Shown in pieces: positions 22,922 through 36,100 of a stretch of 64,000 nucleotides of DNA (the first letter of the stretch is position 1; each line of letters starts with the position of its first letter). Source of the DNA: Tetranychus cinnabarinus (taxonomy: Eukaryota; Arthropoda; Arachnida; Trombidiformes; Tetranychidae). Under the pieces are notes generated by a model, which saw only the letters and a list, made by a program, of their open reading frames with translations, had not been told where the DNA came from and did no database searches. The stretch covers positions 6,138,001-6,202,000 of the forward strand of contig WHVY01000001.1 of the NCBI GenBank assembly GCA_022266195.1, given 5' to 3'. The position numbers and the translations under genes were made by a program.

Positions 22922-24884
22922 TCATCCTTGAGATATTTGTTTACCATTGACGGCACCAGGAACATTCAGTGAATCACTGTCCATCAAAGTTAAAAATTGA
23001 AGACTAATTTCTTCTGCAACTTTAATTTGTGCTTCTTTAGTGCTTGCACCAAGATGAGGGGTACAGACAACCTTAGGATGTTCCAGAAGCTCATTGAATT
23101 TACATGGTTCCTCTTCAAAAACATCAAGACCTGCTCCACCAGCTTGTCCAGAGTTTAATGCTTCCAGGAGGGCTTTCTCATCAACAGTACCACCACGACA
23201 GCAATTGATGATTTTGACTCCTTTTTTACATTTGTTCAAGGTAACTGAGTTAACTAATCCTCGAGTGGATTCAATCAGAGGAACATGAAGAGTTATGTAA
23301 TCAGCTTGAGGCCAAATCTGTTCCAAATCCATAAATTCAACTCCAAACTTTTGAGCATCATCAGGCGTAACGAAAGGATCATAACCAATTACTCGCATGC
23401 CGAAAGCTTTCATGCAGGTTGCAACTTTTCTTCCAATTCTACCCAATCCAACAATGGCTAAAGTCTTTCCCAGAACTTCGGTCCCTTTGAATGATTCTTT
23501 ATCCCAAACACCAGTTTTGAGTTTGGAACAGGCAGCCACCACGGGTCGAGCCAAAGACAATATCATAATACATGTTAGTTCAGCAGCGGCAGTAGTATTC
23601 CCATCTGGAGCACTGTAATAAGCAGAATCATAAATCGAATGAATTTTTATCAGAAAATAAAGAAATAAAAAACGAAATCAAGATCAACCGAGAAAATCAT
23701 GATTAATGAGAGACATATCTTTATCTAAAGATCTTTATCTTTTGTTTTATCATGAAGCAAACTGTATCTTTCATTTAGATTTTTCAGTTAGTAATGAGTT
23801 GATTGAAAATTATTTACTTGATGACAAGCACACGATTTTGTGTAGCAGTTTTAACATCAATGTTATCAACACCAACTCCAGCACGACCGATGACTTTCAA
23901 TTTTTTACCAGCTTCAATAACTTCCTTTGTCACCCTGGTTGCTGATCTAACAATCAAAGCATCATAATCCTAGATATAATAAAAAGATATTTTTACAGAT
24001 TAGTTTAGTTTATTTGATAGAGAATCGGAATATTAGATGAATTATCTCATAATGGTTAATGATAAGTAATGTTTATCGGATCAAGTTAACAATCGTGACT
24101 GATAATCTTGAAGGAGGTGAAGGGAAATCAAGGTAGACATACTGATACAGATCTTTGATTACATTTACAATTTCAAAAATAGCCAAGTGTAACCACTATT
24201 CAATGGATTGATTTCAGCAAAAGTCGTAAAGATTTTAGCTATTAGCCACTTTGAACAAACTTTCGGATGAAACTGGATGGTCAGAAAAATTTCAATTTCA
24301 AAGAAGGCTTTCAAATATTAATCAGAGGCCAATAACAGAGTAACCTTGAATAACCTTGACCTTTCTACAGTAAAAATGAAGTTCGCCAAAACGCTCATAC
24401 TCAAATCTTGAGCCTCGAGTCTTAGTTGCGAAGGTTGACTCCCACTGGTTGTAAAGTTATACTCGATTAACATTGCACATGATAGCTGAATAGCCTGTAG
24501 AGTCAAACAATATTTAAATTGCTAGTGAAAACTTCTTGCAAAACACTAGTAGAAGCTATCATCAAATATTTTCCGATCAACATTGAAATGTATTAGTATG
24601 TCAGAGGTTAGAAAAGTCTCGGCCAATTTTCAGTCCAAGACAACTGTCTACTTACAATAATAACAATAAAACGGTACAATATGGAGCTCAATATATTCAA
24701 TATGTTATATCAAGTTGAGTTAAAAATTTAATTCGAGAAACAATAATTGACTTACTTTAATTATTTCAATAAGCTCTTGAGGATTTAATTTGGTTTTCAC
24801 ATCAACTTGAATGTTACGTTTGAGTAAAATATCAACAGCAGCTTGGTCCAGAGAATCGGAAATTAAAACTTTACTTATATTCAT
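22922..24884 (-). CDS. PHGDH: D-3-phosphoglycerate dehydrogenase, short form
   Basis: Exons 24884-24756, 23969-23818 and 23612-22922 join in phase to give 323 residues. The enzyme oxidises 3-phosphoglycerate with NAD, the first step of serine synthesis in the cytosol. Exon 1 gives the ISDSLDQAAVDILL opening; exon 2 RSATRVTKEV and GRAGVGVDNIDV; exon 3 the NAD-binding GLGRIGRKVA, catalytic Arg in CCRGGTVDE, Glu in VFEEEP and His in TPHLGAST. It ends at AVNGKQISQG, straight after the substrate domain. The allosteric-substrate and ACT domains of the long animal form (about 530 residues) are missing, so serine feedback through ACT is not expected. The C-terminal TGA is in the same exon, so this is not a missed splice within the window. 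The ATG at 24884 was chosen because it opens directly on the conserved VLISD strand. Confidence 0.93.
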
Positions 24885-25073
24885 TATGAGATGAAGTTGA
24901 ATTTTGTCAGGAAACAATTACACTATTAGTTGTCGAAATTAAAAGCAAGGTAAACACTTGTTGTTTATTTTGAATTTGTTTGAATAGCAACAAAAACAAT
25001 TCACACCTGAGAAAGTTTCTCCAAAGGAAAATGATTCTCTTTTGCAATCAGTAAAGCAGTAACAGAGGCGTGT

Positions 25074-25206
25074 TGGTTACTCACTAGTCTGGTTAATGTA
25101 ACAAGTAATTGTGGTTACTTTTCACCAGTTACAAGTAACCGACTACAGTATTGATTCTTGCTTACTTTCTCCTTTCTCCAACCAAGTAACTGGTTACTAG
25201 TAACCA
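25074..25206. promoter_or_regulatory. Cluster of GTTAC/GTAAC motifs, partly palindromic
   Basis: In about 130 bases there are roughly eight GTTAC or GTAAC words, including GGTTACTAGTAACC (perfect palindrome near 25191) and GTTACAAGTAACC. It lies about 200-320 bases upstream of the PHGDH start codon, so could be a binding-site cluster for a homotypic factor, or the remnant of a small mobile element end. The role is unproven. Confidence 0.35.
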
Positions 25207-26149
25207 GTCGACCATTTAAATAACAGCTACAGTTTTTCCTTGAGTTTTTTGACGTTTCAACAAGTATTTACACTGGAATCTATATTAGTCGTCTACATCA
25301 TCATCTTCTGGTGATTCCTCTCGGTTGCACAAGAAATCAGCTTCAACCATGATTCAAGGCTATGATTCAACTTCATTACCAAGTAAAGCTTGGGAAATTT
25401 ATCTTCATTATGAATTACAATTTGACTGTCTGCATTAGGCTTTGAGTAGACATGAATTTTGAGACGTTAATTTGAATAGAAATTTGTAAATTACGATTTC
25501 TGTATTAAACAGTTGATTGCCATATTTTACGATATTAACATTGAAAAGATAGAGTCAAAAATGAAGTTTTTTCATGGATTAAATCATGATGAAAACAAGA
25601 TATAACATTTAAATCACGTCTAATCTTTAGTAAATAAACCTGTTTTATAAACCCAAATAAAGTTTTTACTCTGACAAGCTTGTTCCTTTCAACGACGAGA
25701 CTCAAGCAATTGAATGGTCAAAGAATGATGATTGTAGGTGAAATATTGAGGCTCAAAGTTTTTAGGCCAATGCCAAAATCAAGAGAATCGTTGATAAATC
25801 AAAAAAAGTATTCGATCCATGATGTGTGCAAACAATTTTTACGCACGAATAATAAGTTTCAGTTCTTTAACTCGTATAGTTACAGAATGTGATCGGTTTA
25901 AAAGAAAATCGAACTGATCTGTTTTAAAGGGAACAGAAAATGTTATTCCTAAAAATAAATGCATTTTCTGGTTGACTATCAAAAGTTACATTAGTAAAAT
26001 GAGTTTCAAGAAAAAATCTGCTGCCATAATTGTATAAAAAGCTATCCAAGTTTCAATTTTGGAAATTTTCCTCGAAAACTCCAGACCAGAGAAATCTTTA
26101 AATCACACAAATGAATTCAGTCAAACTGAACTATCAATAGCTGGTAATT

Positions 26150-26212
26150 TCACTGGCAATAGGAAAACGATTCAATTGTATGCTACATTGTCAAAGAAAA
26201 GCTGCAGGAAAA
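26150..26212 (+). pseudogene. Inverted fragment of USP54 coding sequence
   Basis: The plus strand reads GNFTGNRKTIQLYATLSKKS, matching the USP54-like protein segment GNFTGNRKTIQLYATLPKKS encoded on the minus strand near 29670-29735. Nucleotide identity is high over about 65 bases and then ends in a stop (TGA near 26215). It is an isolated duplicated piece in inverted orientation, about 1 kb downstream of the parent gene. Confidence 0.8.
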
Positions 26213-27140
26213 CTTGAAATATTTCAAGTTTTGAAAGTAAATGATGTTTATGATAAATTTAACCATTTTTGAAATATTAGGCCACAAAATTTTAAGGTCT
26301 CTAAACCACGAAAACTGTTGATAAATTGAAAAGTTTCTGATCAACTAATAGTTCAATAAGTTTTATCGGTAAAAATAGTTTTTTTTTAAAACAAGTTTCT
26401 GTCCCGTTAGACTATTAAAAGTCCAGATACCAGAAAAATCAGTCAGCTAAAAAGATCTAGTCCACCAATTGGATGAAAGGCGATCGCAATTTTACCTTTG
26501 AATTTGATTTTACCGAAAACTACTGATCTTAAAAAATTTCAATTTCACACATGGACTCAGTTTGAATTACAAACCCACAAAGTTCCTGCCTTCAAAAATT
26601 TTTTGAATATCTTTTCACTTTCAACTGTTTAAATGGATTGTTTTAAAATACAATCATCACAAGAATACATTAAGAGACATGATAATTATTATAAAATGTA
26701 TTTTATTTCAGTGTGAAGGGGCAAATAAAGGAACGGTGTAATGTTAAGTTTGCAAATTTGAAAAATTAAATAAATAAATTATACAATATTGTATGGTTGA
26801 TTAAAGGATAATAATGTTAGATGATTCAATTATATTACAAGAATAAAAATATATGATAGATGAAAAGAAAATTTGTTAGGCACTATAATTTGAATCACAA
26901 TTGGGTTCATTTTAACTGCAGCATGTTGTTGACTTTCATTTGTTGTAAAATAGGATTTTCAAATTAACCGGAAAAAATGCTTATTGCTATTACAATAAAA
27001 AAATATTTATAACAAACAATCACATCAATTATCATTTTTTTATAACAAAATAATGATAATTTTACAACTTTAACCGTGTAAATGTTAATATTTAGATCGT
27101 AGAGAAAAGTTGATTAAAAGATTTTGCATATTGTTAAATC

Positions 27141-30100
27141 TTAAGCAGGGCTTGGTTGTGCTATAGCTTTTCCTCCTCCTAAAACTCTTTGAAGAAGTGG
27201 GTTTGGCAGGTACTCTTCATCGTCATCCTCAGCAGGAGCTACGAGGACCACTTGATCGGAAAAGGAGACACTCTTTTTAGGCGTCGTGTCCTTCCGCCGG
27301 TTAGCTATTTCATCCACTTTAATTGGATTAATCTTGTGATTAGAACAATTTAACGATTGACTTTCCGTTACTGTTGACATAACTGTTGAACTAGTTGAAG
27401 GAGATGGTGATGGGGCCTGAAGATGACTTGGAGAGTGTGCTATCCGACCGGCGGATGTTATGGGTGCGGGGTTGATTGGGGTTGGACGAATCAATGGGGT
27501 GACTTTGGAGTTAATTAATAAAGCTGGTGAACAATTGGTGACTGTTGCTGGAGATGCTGAAAGATTGTGGTCGGATAAACTGTTATTACCGTTGACAGTT
27601 GGAAGGACTGTGGACGGTGAAGGGGAAGTTGAAAGCCTCTTGAAATCTTTCATTAATGATAAACGTTTAATTGCGGTTTGGTAATCTGGAGGTCTATCTG
27701 GGCGACTAGGCCCATGACTGTCTGTACTAGCATTATTTGTTGTTGATAATTGAGATAATTTTTGGCTATTATTGTTATTGGAAGATATTTGAGATTGACT
27801 TTCTAAATTGTTTCGCATAGTTGATCCCAGTAAAGTTACAACACGAAGCCCTTGTCGTAGTGATGATGGGCTGGTTAATGTATTATTTGGTGAGACCGTT
27901 GTTTGAGATGGCTGTGGTGAGGGACTAACGGTTGTCGGTGTTGACGATGAAATGGTTGACTGAGCTGCCTGTGACTGGGAAGACGATGACAAAGAAGATG
28001 AGCAAGAAAATTTATCACTATTTGAATTTGCTTTGTACGATACAGATGAAGTGGATGATAATGATGAAGAGTTACGCTGGTTTGTTGTATTGTTATTATT
28101 AATTATTGCGCTATTGTTGCAATTGTTATTGTTTGTTGAAGTTGGTCCAGGTTTTAATGATGTAGATGAGGTTAAAGGTAAGGTAGACAATTTTTGGAAG
28201 CGGGAAGCTAAATCTTTGACTGAAGGTGAACCCGATGATCTGATAGAAGATGGTTTAATAAGATTTGAGCTAAGAGAATCACTTTTTGTCTTGGAAATTG
28301 TTAAAGGAGAAGAATCTACACAATCATAATCAGATCTTGGTTGTGATGGTGGGTTAACTGAAGATTGAACTGACTCTGGAGGAGCTCTGATTGAAGATGT
28401 TTCACTAAATGAAACAATCGAGTCTCGGGAAGAAGCCAGTCTTTCGCTGGTTAAACGCGCCAAAAGAGATTCACTTGACATTTCATTTCGCTTTTCTCTC
28501 AATTCTTGGAGGAAGCTTTCAGGTGGTGGAGGAAGATCTTCATTTGGTTCAATTCCCTGAGATGGTGAACCTGGTTTAATCATACAACAGTCAACTTCAT
28601 CTACAGGCGGTGGCGGAGGAAGTGGCGAAGGTGATTTTAATATTGGCTTGGTAATTGTATTATTTATGCTTTTAATTGTAACATTATTTGCTCCGGTATT
28701 GGCCTTTATTGACAAACCTCCGGATGACATTTCCTCTGAGCATTTAGGACGAGGTGGAGTCGGTGGACGGGGTATCAAATGCTTTTGAATTTGATTAACA
28801 TTGGATGACAATAATTGATTTCCTTGGGTTTCACCTCTATTTTGCTGATGAGCAAGGGTTAGTTTAATTGGATTGTTTGCAGTTATTGGTGATTTTAAGG
28901 ATGATGATGAAGAGGAAACATCCAATTTAGATGTTTCCAGTAAAGGTGGGTTAACCTTCAATAGGCATGGACGCTGGTAAATGCCCATTCCTTGGTGGAA
29001 ACCTTTTTTACTAACTTTGGCAACCGTTTTGGGTTGGCTAATGGTTGAATCATCACCAGAAGATTTTTTCACTGCATCAGCTTCAGACGCTCTATCCGAG
29101 TCTGGTTTTATATTTTCTCGTAAATCGGGAAGACTGCGATTTTTGCGCTTCATAAAGCTTCCAATTAATAATTTCCTACGTATTTTATGCTTTTTGTTGC
29201 TAGAAGATTCAGAAGTGAGATCACCAATACTGGTTTCACTATATATATCAGTATCTACAGATTTTACTGAAGCTGAAGAGGACAACAACGATTTGGACGG
29301 AGGAGTTAATGGAATACCATTTCCTATTCCTGTTGTTGATCCTGAGAAACTTCGTTTCAATGGTTCTCTACTGGTTCCTTTAACTGCTTCCCATTCGCTA
29401 TAATAGTTATCACTTAAATCTGAATCTTTCATTGAATATACAGACAATGTTTTAAGGCTTTCTTTGGGTCTTGGACGTGCTATCCTCATAATTGAACCCA
29501 TAGATGAAAGGCTACTTTCAGCATCACTCTTTATATCACTCGATTTATCTGATCGTTTAATCATTTGATTAACAGAAATTGATTTTTCCGGTAAAGATGG
29601 AGGATTGTTTGATGATTGCCTAGGTTCATCGTTAATTGGTATCGGATTGGTTATAGTTAACTTTTTCTTGCAGCTCTTCTTTGGCAATGTAGCATACAAT
29701 TGAATCGTTTTCCTATTACCAGTGAAATTACCACCACTATTATTGCTATTAACATTACTAATACTATTGATATTAACATAATTTGAATTGTTAATATTAT
29801 TAACATTGTTACTATTGACATTATTATTACTAGTGTTGCTGTTGATGATTAAAGATTTTCTCGCATTTTCTTTATTTTCCTTCTTCATCTCTTTAACTGA
29901 ACCGTCTCTTGAATTTTGTCGACTATGACGACTATGGAGAGAATCACGGCTTCCTTGGCGACTGTGTCCTGAAACCTCACCGATTGACTCCATTTTGGCG
30001 CGACGTTTCTCTTCAGCTTCTTTCTCCTTGATTCGCTTATGAAGATTAGCTGATCTCATCACACAAATGCTGTGTTTCATTTTGGCGGAAACAAGCATTT

Positions 30101-33100
30101 GTGGGTTGCTATATGGAGCTGCCATAGCAAACCTTGCTTTATGTGCCGCTGAATCACTGAGAACTGCTGCTGCAATGAGATCGCCTTCACGCTCCTTTTC
30201 AATTGACTTCATCATCAGTACATCAGATTGGCTACAAAGTTGATCACAATCTTGCAAAGCAGATCCATTGGAGGCCATTAAGCCCATTAGCTGAACATCC
30301 TCAGGAATTTGGGTTAAACGAGAGTTACCAGTAAAATATCCGCTGGACTGTTTGGTTGGTGTTGTTTGACCCATCGATGGGTAACTATCACTACTTGACA
30401 ATGAAAATGAATCATAGCCTTGGTCTATGGTTGAAGCTGATTTCTTGTGCAACCGAGAGTGATCACCAGAAGAGGATGAAGTTGATGATGTAGACGAGGA
30501 AGAGGATTGAGATGGTGGAGCTGGTTGAAGGAAGCGACCGCTAGCAGTTGTTTTTGAGCGGACAAATTGGTTAAAGAGGTAAGGATTATCTTCACGAGAT
30601 GTGATTGATGAAATGGATGAAGCAGACATTCGATCTCCTGAACCATTGGATGAATTGCCCGAGTCTCTTCGTTGAAGGGAACAAGCTTTTGCTGAGAGCA
30701 AAAACTTGTCTTCATACGATCTTTTAGGTAAACTAAGCTCAGTTGAATATGAATCTATCGAGCTGACACTATTACGCTGTTGACCTTTATAAGATGAATA
30801 AAGAGAGTCAACATCAACCGGTTGTTGGTTTTTAGCCTGCTTCTGCATGGACAATATACTTTCAACAGTTTTTCGTGAAATGTACCCGGAATCGGTGTCA
30901 CAAGCATCCGAAAAGCAGGTTGATGAAAAGGAAGATCGTGTTAATGGTGAGTCTGGCACATCATCAGAAGCTGAACCATAGTGATTGAGCAAATCGTCCA
31001 TTGAACCTGGTCTAGTGGCAATGTTGTTACGTTTAGGTGGTAACCTCATGGTTCCATAAATGTTTCCTCCTCCATGAGATCGTTGATAAGAGTGTAAAGA
31101 TGTGGATGATGAAGCAGTTGTCAATGAAGGTACATTTTGTCGAATGGGTTGATTTGGCAAAGAAAGTAAAGACAAGGGTCGATTGGGTCTAGAGGGGAAA
31201 TTGGTTGATCCTGAGCCAAGATACGTTGAATAAGATGAAGATAATGGCATGATATTTGGTAACTTGTGAGACATTGGATTGGATCGGTGAAGTAGGTGAG
31301 GATGATAACCATTGGATCGATTGACCATTGATTTATTTCCTGGAGGATTGGCAACTCTTATTATGGATTGAGGTGCTGTGGCCGCATTGATGGCATTTCC
31401 ATGGGGATTAGCATAAAGAAGAAGTAAAGGTTGGAAATGACCTTTGATACATTTATCAACAACCTGATCCCAATGAGGTCCAATCTCACGGACAGCAGCA
31501 TCATCAAAATATATCCAACAGGAAAGGCTGGTGTGATAAAAAAAGGTTGAATAATGTTTACCATAATAAGTTACAAGTCCAACCAGTTCCAGGATTGATG
31601 ATGATGCTGATAGTTGTTGTTGTTGTTGTTGTTGTAAAGGTAAACAGCCACCAAGACCGGTTGATACTGAAACAGCCGATCTAGACTTGTTGATTGGCCC
31701 AAAGCCATCAAAAACCTATTGAACAGCAATTAAGAAAAGGTCAAAAATAAGGAAGAAATTAAATTACCAGGCTTTAACAATTAAAATTCTTTACAATCTT
31801 TAATCAGATGATATCTGATAGCAAAAAAAGAAGATTTTCATCATGAACATCGATTAACAAGAGTCACCAACATAATTGCAAGTTCAGAAAGGATGGAAAA
31901 AGAAAACAAAAAATGATCAAAGTTATGCGCCATAAATAAATTTTCACCTCAAGACAAATGCAATTATTACAATAGCTTTTCTTGATAACAGTCTTTCTGC
32001 TATTAATATACATTACCAATAAAATAATGTTAGAGCAATAACAAGTCTCAATTAAACTTGTTGATTGCTATTGAATTATTGAGTTGATTTTATATCAATA
32101 TTATTTACTCTCAAAAGCGTTTCACCCTTCAAATAGTTGACTTGACTGATTGGAAAAATTTTGATCATTTCTTGCCAATTTATGATACTAATTGGTACAA
32201 TCAATTGTATCATTTAGACTATTCAAGAGGAACCTAAATAGCAAGTCAAAGTTAGCAATTTGATGTCGATGATTAAAATCAAGGTTTAGGTTACTCTAAA
32301 CTGAATGACTGTTCAACTTGATCCATGGATAAATTAATGAATTGTTTTACTCAAACGGACAAGACAAAGCAAATTGTGGACTCTCAAGATTACCTCAATT
32401 CAATATTACCTTTGAACCATTCCAATCAACTTTGTCCTCTATTCACACTCTTCACCCTCAAGCCATAATAATAACTTGACTTTTTACATCAAAACAGGTT
32501 CATTAATCAAAAATATTGTAACCACATCAGTTCACCTTTTAACTTTTCATTCTTGGGTCAAGTTATCCATGATATACTCTATTCCAATTGAACTTCAAGA
32601 TCTTCGATCAGGGCTAATCATTGATTTAATAATAAGATTAATGAGAATGATGATTTGTTAATTGTTTCAATTTACCAGTTTTCCATTTAGATGATGAGGT
32701 TAAATTTTTAATCAAATTTATTAAAACATTCAATTAGCTTGATAATTTGAAATGAATCAACTTGGCAATATTCAATTAAAATATAAGATTGAAATGCATT
32801 TCATTATGATTTAAGATTGTCTAATTTGTATGAAAAATCAAATGTTATTTTGTTTTGGCTACTCATTCATTGCTATCAGCAAATGTGTTTCAAGTGAAGA
32901 GATGAGATGAATTAATAAATATTGTCAGGTCATACAGGTTGACCTGTCGACCGAAACCTATTGCCGCTGGGAAAAAAATTAACAATTTTCAACACACAAT
33001 GTGACCAACAACGCATAAAACAAAATCACCCTCACACCACACTCAACATAAAAAAGCTTAACTGATTTAAATCATGATTTCACCTTTAAACCATCTTCAT

Positions 33101-36100
33101 CTAACCAATACACCTTCACTTTCATTTTCACCTTACCTTTCAATCTTCCTTCTCTTAACCTTTTTTCATGTGATTCTCAATCATTTTTCCCTCCCCAGTT
33201 ACCTTTACACTGCTAAACAAATTGTCAATCAACAAGTTTAGAGGTAAATCCATTACTTAAATCTTCCCATTCTCAAAGTGTATAAAAAAGCAATAGAAGA
33301 GCTCATAAAATGTGAATTTTGTTTTCATTAATCAGTTAACCTTTACACTGTCAATTCAATTCTTGTGCATCCAACAAATCAAACCATCATCATGCGTTTC
33401 TTGGTAAGACAATCTTTATAACAATAACTCGATTGTTTAATAATTTTCATTGTTAATTAAAATCTTTTATCATTTGTTCACAGTTTGCCTTCGCTTGCTT
33501 CTTTGCTTCCATCATCTTTGTTCAAAGCTTCCCAATCATCTATGCCCCAACCCTTGGTAAACTTGCCATTCCAGCAGCCATTGCTGGTGGTTACATTGCC
33601 ACTGGAGTAGTCGGTGGTCTTGCTGGTGCTTTGGCTGTTAAAATACATGAACCTGGACATCATGGTGGACACCATTTCGCCATTCACGATGGATATGATC
33701 GTGTTGCTTTTGACCAAGGTGAAGGCTACTAAGTTTGGGTTAACCCTAATAGTGAATTGTGTGACAATACCTCAGCATCAATTTTTTCATTGCTATTTAA
33801 TTTTCCATCCAATGCCAAACAATCAAAATCTTTTTTCGCCATTCACCATAAAAAGTTCATCTGCACATTTTTCATCATCATCCTAAACTATTTGGTATCA
33901 GTTTACCTGTGCTTTACTCAGTTTACTAAATCGCCAGTCAATCATCAAAATCACAAATTTAATTTATATTTCACTCAACCAATTATTGTAATCTTTTCAA
34001 GAAAACAATGTCAGTAAATTATTAAATCATAAATCATTTTCAGAATATGAATAAATGAGTATTTTTTTACCAAAAATTGAACATTTATGAATTATGCATT
34101 TTTATCAATATTCAAATTAATGATCGTTTGTGGTCAATTCATCACAAAAGTCTGATCTAATATCAACATACTCAGTATCAATAGAACTGTTGAGTTTCAT
34201 TTTCATGGCAGAAATTTTTCAACCCAAAAAATGATTAATTATTTCAAACAAATTGTAATACATTTTCCTATTTCGCGAGCTTTTGCCTTAAAAATTGCAG
34301 CTCAAGCTATACGAAACCTCGTTTGAGACTTAAATTCAACTCAAATCAGATTAAACATGAAATCAAATGTTCCAAAATTTTCATGAATATCATGAAAATA
34401 AAAGGCTGTAACAGTAGTTCAAGTGATTAAACATTTGGTTTCAACCAAAGAAGTTTTTAAAAGTGACTTTCAAATTGTCATCAGGAACGTAAACCTTTTT
34501 GGTGAATGTCTCAACTAAATGTTATTGATTTGCTTATGGATTTGATTTGATCGACAGTTGGGAAAATTTTGATATCAACTATTCATTGATTGATTATTGA
34601 GTAACAATTAATCAAAATGGATATTTTTGTTGTTAACTGTTTATAGCAATTGCAAGTGAATTTGATTGTAAACTTTCTCCCAATTGAAAAGAAACAATTG
34701 ATCTAAAGATATAAATGGGTGCTTCATCATTGAGTTAATTTTCAAACACTTTAATTGACTAATTAATTTATTAGTTTAATGTTGATTTTTGCATAATCAT
34801 GAGGAAAGTTTTGAAAGAGTGAAAAAAATGAAATGATTACGACTTAATTATAAACACGACAAAAGTTGATGATGCGATTTAAATGAGAAAGTATAAGGAG
34901 GAAAGAGACTGAATGGTGAAAAATGATTTGATTAAGAAGACAATTCACTTACGATAATGATGATGAATGGTAATGATGTTAAATGAATCGAGATCAGAAT
35001 GAAAAATATTTTTGATTGTGATTGATCAAAATTGATGTAAACTCTTTCCAAGTTGACAATCTGCTATTGAAAATGACTATTACCATTGAATGGCCAGTAA
35101 AAATGAGTTAACCACAATTTAATAACCAAAAAAGTCTACAAATGTTCAACAATTGATTCTGCTTTTGCCCTTTCCTTAAGTTATGATCAAGTCCAGTTTT
35201 AGTGTCAACTTACAAAAATAATGTTATCAGGTGAGTTTCAATGTTATCAGAGTTTATTTTCAATTCTAATCATTTGCTTTTCATTCACAGTAATTGGTGT
35301 CTTCATAATTTTACAAGTGACTATGAAGGTTCAATCAAATTCACCATTTTACAGTGACCAAGCAATAGATGAAAATGGATTATCTTTTAACGACAAACAA
35401 TGGGTCAATCAAGGTCCACCTAACCCACACCATTTCATTCACCCTTCATCATTACCTTCACCAAGTGAAACCCTCAACGGATCTCCATTTCAACCCTATC
35501 AACCAAATTCAGTGTTAAACTCGCCTTATCCAAGTGAACCTTTAATGGATATGAAAAGCTCAATGTTCAATAACCTTCCACCTTCACCTTCACCTCATCC
35601 TGCACCACTAGATCCACAGTTGGCCCCTCCAATGAGATCACCACTGACATCATCATTACCTTCACCAGCATCATTAATTCAAACTCCTATTCAACGGCGA
35701 CTTTTCAATCCAATCAATAGAATCATATTAACCTTGTTGGGACCTCGACTGATGAGTTATCAGTTAGATATGGTTGTTCAAGCCGTCATGTCTGAAGTGA
35801 TTCGTAAAATGGTTGGACCTATACTGACAGCAATTGCCGGTCGTTTTGTCGACCCAAACGGTCAACACCCAAGCCCTCAGTTAAACTTTGGACTAGCAAG
35901 TGCTTTAACCGCTGCCAATGGAGCAAACCAACAGCAGCAAGTTTCAATTCCTCAGTTAACATTAGTACCAAACCAAATGCCTAACGGACAAATACAATTA
36001 ATTATAAAGCCTGGCGGTGAAACTCAACACCATCAGCAACAACAACAATTAACCAATCTACAGCAATTAACCCAAGGTTTAATCATTCCAGTGACACCAG

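Larger units (their letters stand above)
24885..27140. other. Intergenic; GTTAC-palindrome cluster and a captured USP54 fragment
   Basis: Upstream of PHGDH and downstream of USP54. The two recognisable items are listed separately (25074-25206 and 26150-26212). The remaining sequence is AT-rich. The frame at 25680-25892 has no relatives I can name and was rejected. Confidence 0.5.

Noticed and set aside
27460..29403. Plus-strand frames of up to 140 residues opposite USP54
   Set aside because: Antisense shadows of the Ser/Pro-rich USP54 exon.
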